Under the pieces are notes generated by a model. The model did not search any database and was not told the DNA's origin. It was given only the letters and a program-made list of their open reading frames with translations. Positions 56,285 to 64,000 of a stretch of 64,000 nucleotides of DNA are shown one piece after another. Made by a program: the position numbers and the translations under genes. This stretch comes from Glandiceps talaboti (lineage: Eukaryota; Hemichordata; Enteropneusta; Spengelidae), in assembly GCF_964340395.1 (NCBI RefSeq), contig NC_135559.1:18325050-18389049 (forward strand). The letters are read 5' to 3'. The stretch's first letter is position 1; each line of letters begins with the position of its first letter.

Positions 56285-57638
56285 ATATATGAAATCAGAA
56301 ACCATAGATGACCAGTATCAACAAGACTCACAGGAGGTAACAACTGGACAGGATAGATATGTGAAATCAGAAACCATAGATGGCCAGTATCAACAAGACT
56401 CGGAGGAGCTGACAAGTGGACAGGACAAACATGTGACGATGACAACTGAACAGGATAGATATGTGAAATCAGAAACCATAGATGATCAGTATCAACAAGA
56501 TTCAGAGGAGGTGATGGCAGGCCAAGAACTTGGAACCGACTTCTACTCAGCTGATAATCACCAACTATTAAGAACAGAAAACCATTCCGAAACTCTACCA
56601 GACTGGGCAAGTGAATGTGGAACAAAGAATCTTGGCTCACCTGGCTATTCTGTTGATACAGGTTTTGCACAAAATACAAGTACATGTGATAATGTGATGA
56701 ACTCCATAACAATAGAGAAAGAAGAAAGTGATGATAATCAACCAACAAACAAACAATCCCAGTCCTTAAAATATGAGGACAGGAATGACCACAGGGCTGT
56801 TATTGCAGAAAGTCTCATAAGTGATCCGTTTCCATCTCGAATAATGAATGTCACATTGCATGGAGATACTGTTGAAAGGGTAGATAGTTCATATTCAGAC
56901 ATTAATGAAAAAGACAACATAATGTGTAAAACTTCAGTAAACCCAAACAACAAACATAGTAATGCTGAAAATCACTGTATGACATTGAGAAGGAATAAGT
57001 CATTTGGACACACAGAGATTAGTAAAGGTTCTCCTACAAGTAGTGATTTAAAGAAAGACACAGATAAAAGACCATTTGTATGTAAAGAGTGTGGTAAAGG
57101 GTTTAATACAAGTAGCCCCTTAAAGACACATAGAAGAATCCATACAAATGAAAGACCTTATGTATGTAAGGAGTGTGGTAAAGGGTTTAAGCAAAGCGGT
57201 GCACTGAAGACACATACAAGAATCCATACAAATGAAAGACCATTTGTTTGTAAGGAGTGTGGTAAAGGGTTTAACACAAGTAGCCATTTAAAGGCACATA
57301 GAAGAATCCATACAAATGAAAGACCATATGTATGTAAGGAGTGTGGTAAAGGGTTTAAGCAAAGAGGTGCGCTGACGACACATACAAGAATCCATACAAA
57401 TGAAAGACCATTTGTTTGTAAGGAGTGTGGTAAAGGATTCAGTACAGGTAGCCATTTAAAGGCACATAGAAGAATCCATACAAATGAAAGACCGTTTGTT
57501 TGTAAGGAGTGTGGTAAAAGGTTTCATACCAGTAGCAATTTAAATTCACATAGAAGAATCCATACAAATGAAAGACCATTTTTACATATAAAGAAATACA
57601 TTCTATGTAGATTGTTGCAAAAGGTTAAAGGAAAGTGA
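56285..57638 (+). CDS. C2H2 zinc-finger gene E, exon 2
   Basis: Acidic repeats with MKSE, VKSE and VKSE (one unit shortened to KHVTMTTEQDRY), the spacer, and six C2H2 fingers from about 57064. Fingers 1, 3 and 5 (TSS/TGS helices) alternate with fingers 2 and 4 (KQSGALKTH and KQRGALTTH), pointing to duplication of a two-finger unit. A deletion after RPFLHI joins 3' flank sequence, giving the tail KKYILCRLLQKVKGK. With exon 1 it predicts an intact protein of about 553 residues. Confidence 0.94.
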
Positions 57639-58279
57639 CTGCCCGAAGGCACTTAACAGAAACTATACTAAAGAAAAGGTTTCACCAAAGCAGCACACTG
57701 AAAATATGACCTATATAATCCACAGAAAATAATCAAATGGTCAGATGTTTGTAACAAGGTTTTCCCAATAAAGAGAGAAACTTAACAAGACGTGTGACAA
57801 GCTGACCAAACAAATTTTAGATGATAAACATTTAATTTCATTGTCCATGTTCCTCCATAGGGAAAAGGACAAATAATCAATTTTGTTCTCGCAATTTTCC
57901 AGATTTCTAATACTATTTTCTGTATATTTCAAATAAAGTTTTAAATACTGCTTCCTCTCAGTTTTTTTCATTATATTCCCTACCTGATATCACTGTCTTA
58001 TCTTAGTTTATCAGCTTTGAATTAATTAGTAGCTTGCTAGTGTGTAAAAATCCACTGATCCGACTAATGGAGGAATCAAAATTGATTATTTGTCGTTTTC
58101 CCTGTGGTTCCTCTGATAGATTTTCTTTTCTCATGATAGTGATCTTCCTTACAATGATACATATTAAGTAAAACAAAATGTTATAGTTTGGCAAAAGTAT
58201 GGATTTTGTCTGGTTTTCCAAGGTATTGTTTTCCAAATTTCTGGACAATCTCATAAAAAATAATAAATGTGTGCATATT
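57639..58279 (+). other. 3' flank of gene E
   Basis: Matches the 3' flanks of A and B but is interrupted by about 260 unshared bases (57855-58110) that begin and end with similar 'cctc(c/t)...' sequence, probably a small insertion. No gene. Confidence 0.5.
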
Positions 58280-59647
58280 GATTACAAAATGTGATTTTTG
58301 GTCAAAACACTTAAACTCCAAAACGACTGGGTAGACTGGTCTGAAATTTGGTGGGAACGTTCTTTAAGGGATCTAAAGTAAGATTTGTTCATGCCATAAG
58401 AAGTATGCAAATTAGGGCTAAAAATGTGGTTTTTTTAGTCAAAAGTATATAATTCCAAAGTACTTTGTTGATTTGGCTGATATTTCACAGGGATGTTTCT
58501 GGTGATGCATGGATCAAGTGATATTAATTACATGATTATCCCTTTAGCAATATGCAAAAAATCCCTGGTGTGAAACATAACAGGGCTTTGACTTGGCCCA
58601 CAAATGAAAGGTTCTTCAACTTCTTGTGTATTGATGCAATAAAACCATTAAATCTTTTATGGGCTACTTCACATGTCAATGTCAATGGCATGAAGATTAC
58701 CCTCTGTTTGAGGTTGCTTGGAAACACTGCTTTTACTATTAGCACTGCTTAATTAAATTATAGAGTGTCTATGATTAAAACATGAAGTTCATTCATATGC
58801 TACAAAGAGTCTGTTTTGGGTTAAAAAGTGTTATTTTTTTAAGTAAAAAAAACTTAATCTCAAAAACGACTGGGCAGATTGGTCTGAAATTTGGTGGGAA
58901 CATTTTCAGGCGTATTTAGATTAAGAAATCTACCGGCCATGATAATCCCATCAGTGATATGCAAATAAGGTGTAACAATGTGAATTCTTGGTAAAAAACT
59001 TGTATATCGAAAAGTACTCGGGTCAGTGAGACTGTTCAAATTATGAGATGTTTTGGAAAGTGTTATGCTGCAGATTTTCTTGAAAACATGTCAAAATTGA
59101 CCCTAGCAACCATGACCACCCCTTTAGCAACAACCGAACTACTATATTTTGCTCATTTAAAATCATCTGGTAGGCAAGTGAGTAAACTTTCAAAAATTGT
59201 ATGCAAATTTCCCTAGCAACCATGAACACACCCATAGCAACAGCCAGATGGCAATAGCAACACGGATACTTAGACAAGTGAACAAACATTCAAAAAGTGT
59301 ATGCAAATATGCCTAGCAACAAGACCACGCCCATAGCAACAGCCAAATGATCACCTATATTGTAAAGATAAGTGGAGATTAATAGACAAATGAATACATA
59401 TTCAAAAAATCAACAAGACCACACCCATAGCAACTGCTAAATGATCATGTATATTGCAAAGATAATAAAAAATGTATGCAAATATGTTTAGCAACAAGAC
59501 CATTTTCATAGCAACGGTGTATATTGCAAAGATAATGACGGGTTGGATAGGCAACTGGGTAGTCATTCAGCAAATGAACACCTATAAAGTGTTCATAATC
59601 ATTAAAAAAATATACAGTTGTGCTACAACGGCAATTGAGGCTATTTT
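58280..59647. repeat. Dispersed repeat R2
   Basis: A copy of R1 lacking its left end: starts in 'aaaatgtgatttttggtcaaaa', contains the 'gattggtctgaaatttggtggg' unit twice and the 'cccatagcaacagccaa' units, and ends 'acagttgtgctacaac'. Directly followed by R3. Confidence 0.7.
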
Positions 59648-60690
59648 TAGCACAACTTAACTGAGGTTCAGTAGTGCTATAGGGATCGCCGGGTGTCTAT
59701 CTGTCTGTCTGACTGCCTCTCTGTCTGTTTGTGTATGTGGGTGTAAACAACTTAAAGTCAAAAACCACTGAACCGATTGCCATGATATTTGGTGGGTCCA
59801 TTACCTTGGGTGTCTAGTTGAGAAATTGTTCAAATCTAAATGATCACATCACAGGTGTGTGATTTGGGTCAAAAACTGTGATTTTTGGTCAAAAAACTTA
59901 AACTCAGAAACTACTTGGCAGATTGGTGCGAACTTCGGTAGAAACATTCTTAAGGGGGTGTAAAGTAAGATTTGTTCATGACATGATTTCATCGGCAATA
60001 TGCAAGTTGGGCCTAAAATGTGTCTTTTTGGTTAAAAATCTATAGTTCCAAAACTACTGGGATGAAATTTAATGGGAATGCATCTGGAGATGTATGGACG
60101 AAGAAATATTAAGCATACGATAGTTCCAGGGAGTGATATGCAAATTAGGTGTAAGAATGCTCATTTTTGGTCAAAAACTTATACATTTGTATCTCAAAAA
60201 GTACTTGGTCAATGAGTCTGAAACTTGGTGAGATGTTTCCGAAAGTGCTATTCTGCAGATTTTTAACAAAATTGGCCCTAGCAACCATGACCACGTCCTT
60301 AGCAACAACCAAATGGCAGTATATTTTTGTCAAGTAACAACATCATTTGGTAGGCAAGTGAGTAAACATTAAAAAAATGTATGCAAATACCTTAGCAACC
60401 ATGATCATGTCCATAGAAACAGCCAAACGGTGGTGTATTTCACTGAGAACTGGGATTCTTATGAGACAATGGGATAAACATTCAAAAAAATGTATGTAAA
60501 TTTGCCTAGCAACTAGACCACGCCCATAGCAACAGCCAAATGATCACGTATATTACAAAGATAGCAACATGGTTGGATAGGCTACTGGATAGTCATTCAG
60601 CAAATGAACACATACAATATATTCTTAGCATGGACTAGCATATAGATTTTTAAAAACTGTACAGTTGTGCTACAACAACTGGCGGTATTT
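59648..60690. repeat. Dispersed repeat R3 with short inverted ends
   Basis: Starts TAGCACAACTTAACTGAGG and ends ...CAGTTGTGCTACAAC, so TAGCACAACT/AGTTGTGCTA are inverted terminal repeats. Internal order is the same as R1 ('ggttcagtagtgctatagggatcgcc', then the 'cagattggt' units, then the 'agcaaccatgaccac' units). Confidence 0.7.
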
Positions 60691-63429
60691 TTTTTTAATT
60701 TCGTTGCAAGCACATTTTCTTAGGGGCGACGTCAAAAGATCGATGTTTACAAAAAAACTGAATTGCTTTAGTTTGGGGGTGGGGGGGTTTTGGCCAAATT
60801 AATTTCTCAACCGTCAAAAACGATTTAACGTCATACTTAGCAAATTTAGTACGATTTCAAGGCTGTTTTTACCTATAAGGGCGGCCCTTTTTATTTTTCT
60901 GTTTCTCATCTCCCGACCGACCCTAATTTCCAGCTCCGACATCAGAAAAAAACAACGTTTTTTTTATTTCCGACCGACTCGACCCTTGAGTTCAACACAG
61001 CAAGACTGTAAGGTTCAAATGAACATCAAACGTTCCTCATGGCGTCTTAGACCAGTGTATGTTCTGCCGAGGCCACGACCTTGCAACATTGGCCCCCTAA
61101 AATTACAAATGACGCAATAATTTTCCCACCTTGCGCCGCTTTGGCACATTCATTTTACGGCAAACATCAAAATTATCTAAGTCCAGGGCCAGGCCCTGAC
61201 GTCAATCCCACAAGAAGTATACTGACTCCGTGAGGGAAAATTTTGTTGTCACTTATATAAGATACAGTGACAACGCACAGTTCTATTGGTAACATAAAAA
61301 ATGACAAAAAAAGATCAACTTTGATAAATTTAATCTACAAATTGAAACATTAGAGGGAGTAGATGATCGACGAGACGTCGAAATGGACGTCTCTCGTCAC
61401 ATATTTTGTCTACCATCACTGTCGCGGCCTCTGACCTACTCACTGACGTGTACGAAACACTGAACTTGCTACCGGAAATCGGAACATCTATCTGCCACAG
61501 CTCAGAAGCCTTAGTAAACCAAATTTATGGGACAGGTTGTGATTTTCATTTGTTGATGGGTTAGATTAATGGAAACAAAATGAGTACATGTGTATTTTGA
61601 TTCCGAAAAAGCTGTGTTAGACTGTTAGAGGATCATGTTGCATGATGTGACAGTGACACATATGTGAATGTTAGGCACTGACTGAATCAATGCGTGATCA
61701 CTGGCATGGCCATATAGACGGCCGATGCATGTGCGCCCGGTCATGGTCAGACATGAAGAATGAACTTGTTGTGCAAATCAGAAAATAATTACAGTGGTAT
61801 TTACAAAGCATCCTAACTTTGACGTTGATAGTTTTAGTTCACGATTTCTGAGTTTCAAGGACACCTAATGTCAGCTTTCCGTATCAAGTTTACAGTATGT
61901 AACTAATGCTGTCATTTGATATCACAGGACCAAATCATGATACACAGCCAGTAACGGTAATTAATAAAAAATAAATTATTTCAAAGTTTGTTTGACTGTA
62001 TTATTTGTAAGTTTTTCGTTCACATTTGGTACTTTTTAAAGTCAGGGATTTTTTTCTTCAAAATGTTGGTTTTTCTTAACCTCGTCATGAATTTGAAGAG
62101 GGAATGATATTAAAACACAGCAGTGTACTAACGGTTCTACAAATGGAACAAGTGGTTACAAGATTAGGATTTCTCAAAGTTTTTATTCAATCATATGTTC
62201 CCTGTGACTTATTTTGAAGTTGTTCTTTGTCTTTGTCTGAAAAAGGGAATTATAAATTTGAGCACTGCTATTCATGATATTCAGATTAAAAATTGTGACT
62301 ACCTGGCTGTCCAATCTTTCAAAACAATATATAATATATAGAAATGACTTAAAAATACATAATCTTAATTGCCTTCTTTTTCTAAGGTGTAATGTGTAGT
62401 CCACAATTTTCAAAAAACAGCTTACTGGGAACTGTTATTGTGAATGGAATTTTTTTATGTTGTTAGGTAATAGTCTATGTGTAATGGAATATCTAAGACC
62501 ACAGTATCTCTATAGTGGTCTGAGGTAATATATATATGAATATTTCATAGACAATAATAATTGACCCCACTCCCTGTCAAATGACCCCACTTTTTGCAAA
62601 CAAGGGGCCTTTGTCCCCACTTGTTGGAAACCTTGGCAGAACACTGCCGTCTACCCACACCCCCACCCCCTTTGTTACGTCGGAGCAGCACTGTGTCTTT
62701 CGTGGCTAAAGTCGTTGAGGTTTGATGAGGGATAGGGCTCGAAATTAATTCCGCCGTGTGGTACATTTTGCTGCAATGTAATAATAGCTCAGAATATTTC
62801 TATCATTTTCAAAATTATGCTTAAAATTGGTAAAAGTCATACTGCATTCCTCAAAAAGTTACATACTAAAGTTCAAATTAGCGATGTCAATGCCACTTTG
62901 ATTAATAGGACGAAGTGTAATAGTACTCCTGATAAAATCATACAATAGTTCCTGGCTACAGATATACACCCATCAGGATGATAAGTATTCATCTTCTTAC
63001 AAAGTTATTCTACGGACTTGTCAACCTTGCTAAAATGAAGGAAAGAGACCTGTAACAAGGAATTCAATAAAGAGAAGAGAAAAGAAGTTGTAGAGAGACT
63101 GACAGGACAGAAAGGACAGAGAATAGAACTGAAAAAATACAGATTTTTTTCCTTGCCCCCTTTTTTTATTTCGCTTGCCCGCCTGACTATTCCACTGGAG
63201 ATGAGAAACAAACAAAAAAGATCACCCTAACACTGCGTACACTCGGTCCGATTTATCAGCGATATACGGTTAAAATGGTTTGCTGTTTTTATTTATAATT
63301 CAGTAGTATATTGTTACGTTGTTTGAAAGTGGAAGTATACAGTATGAGTCTGAAACGATTTTCAATTTTAGGTCAGTTAAGTTAGATATAAGTTACTAAA
63401 GATATATTATATTGAACTTTTGATGTTGC
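60691..63429. other. Intergenic interval, no gene seen
   Basis: Open frames are short and unlike known proteins. Features are a G-tract near 60778, T-rich stretches, and a C-rich 62630-62675 stretch. Nothing I can name. Confidence 0.45.
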
Positions 63430-63513
63430 CCCTTAGATCATAACAAGACTAATTCATTTTTAGCGCAACTCAACTGATCATGAGTTTAATCTACAGGAGT
63501 GCTGTAGGCATGG

Positions 63514-63587
<74 letters not shown>

Positions 63588-64000
63588 CAAAATAATTAAA
63601 TCTTTCAAACTACTGTAAGCAAAGTGTTTTGAAATTATCACGGCAAGTGTCAATGAAGAATTATTCTCTTTCAGGATATACAAATTCGATCTAAAAAGGT
63701 ATTTTAAGACAAAAATATTGAACTATTAAATTATTGCGAGGTATATTGGTTTGAAATATGGTGGGTCTGTTTCTGAGAATGTGTACATTAAGAATTGTTC
63801 ATGAAATAGTGACAACATTACTTGGCAAATTTGGTTTTAAAATGTATTTTTCTGTCAAAAATATTGAACTTCAAATCTGTCTGTGTATTTTTTTATCTGT
63901 CATTCTGTCTCTGTCAGTTTCAATCTGCGCGATTCGAATTTGCTCAATATGAATCCGAGCTTGCCTGGCGAGTGCCAACTATCCCACAATACACCACGGT
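63430..64000 (+). promoter_or_regulatory. Upstream region and promoter of a further ZNF gene (F), cut by window end
   Basis: Complete copy of the conserved block: 'gatcataacaagactaattcatttttagcg', a TG run at 63517-63584, 'gcgaggtatattggtttgaaat', 'tgtctctgtcagt', and CAACTATCCCACAATACACC. The window ends about two dozen bases before the expected ATGGCGGC, so a sixth gene should follow. Confidence 0.7.

Noticed and set aside
1-64000. tRNA, rRNA or other structured RNA genes
   Set aside because: No cloverleaf or rRNA-like segment was recognised by eye; the hairpins seen are better explained as transposon-derived inverted repeats.

Overview
The window is nuclear DNA of an animal, most likely a marine invertebrate. 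It is AT-rich (about two thirds A+T by eye), genes are split by GT-AG introns, C2H2 zinc-finger (ZNF) genes use the standard code, and transposon families typical of invertebrate deuterostomes and lophotrochozoans are dense. A RAG1-like/RAG2-like transposon pair favours a deuterostome (lancelet, hemichordate or echinoderm relative), but protostome copies are also known, so the phylum is left open.

The backbone is a tandem array of closely related two-exon ZNF genes on the + strand, here called A to F. Exon 1 (about 100 codons, starting in an ATGGCGGC context) encodes an unrecognised N-terminal domain. Exon 2 encodes a variable number of acidic ~24-residue repeats carrying the SUMO-acceptor-like motif VKSE, a ~150-residue spacer, and 6-10 C2H2 fingers with TNERP linkers. 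A: exon 2 only (1-1509, array extended by a frameshifted tail). B: exon 1 at 6371-6635 (frameshifted), exon 2 at 16533-17598 (spacer missing). C: 19444-19748 and 25415-26750. D: 32863-33167 and 34034-35543. E: 49567-49877 and 56285-57638. F: promoter only, cut off a few bases before its start codon at 64000. C, D and E have intact coding capacity.

Mobile elements fill the introns and intergenic spaces. Intron B holds an ISL2EU-type DNA transposon (split DDE transposase plus a convergent YqaJ-like nuclease) into which a CR1/L2-like LINE has inserted. A Polinton/Maverick-like element with a broken protein-primed DNA polymerase B lies between D and E and abuts a duplicated coiled-coil gene; the better copy of that coiled-coil gene lies between C and D. 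Promoter E is split by a 2.3-kb DNA repeat, itself carrying a 1.4-kb hAT-like insert, and by a 1.3-kb internally deleted LTR retrotransposon with matching 5-bp target duplications. An L1/Tx1-like LINE fragment abuts promoter B.

The most notable content is in intron E (50963-55967): a decayed RAG transposon. A RAG1-like gene (+) keeps all three catalytic acidic residues and the core zinc ligands, and has a RING-type domain and a C-terminal zinc knuckle. A convergent two-exon RAG2-like gene (-) has kelch-type sequence and a PHD finger. Both are broken by stops and frameshifts. Its right end can be placed at 55967 by comparison with paralogous ZNF introns; its left end looks truncated.

My reading is that the ZNF array is a recently expanding family of likely DNA-binding repressors growing in a transposon-rich locus. 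The functional ideas (SUMO-dependent repression, transposon targeting) are inference.
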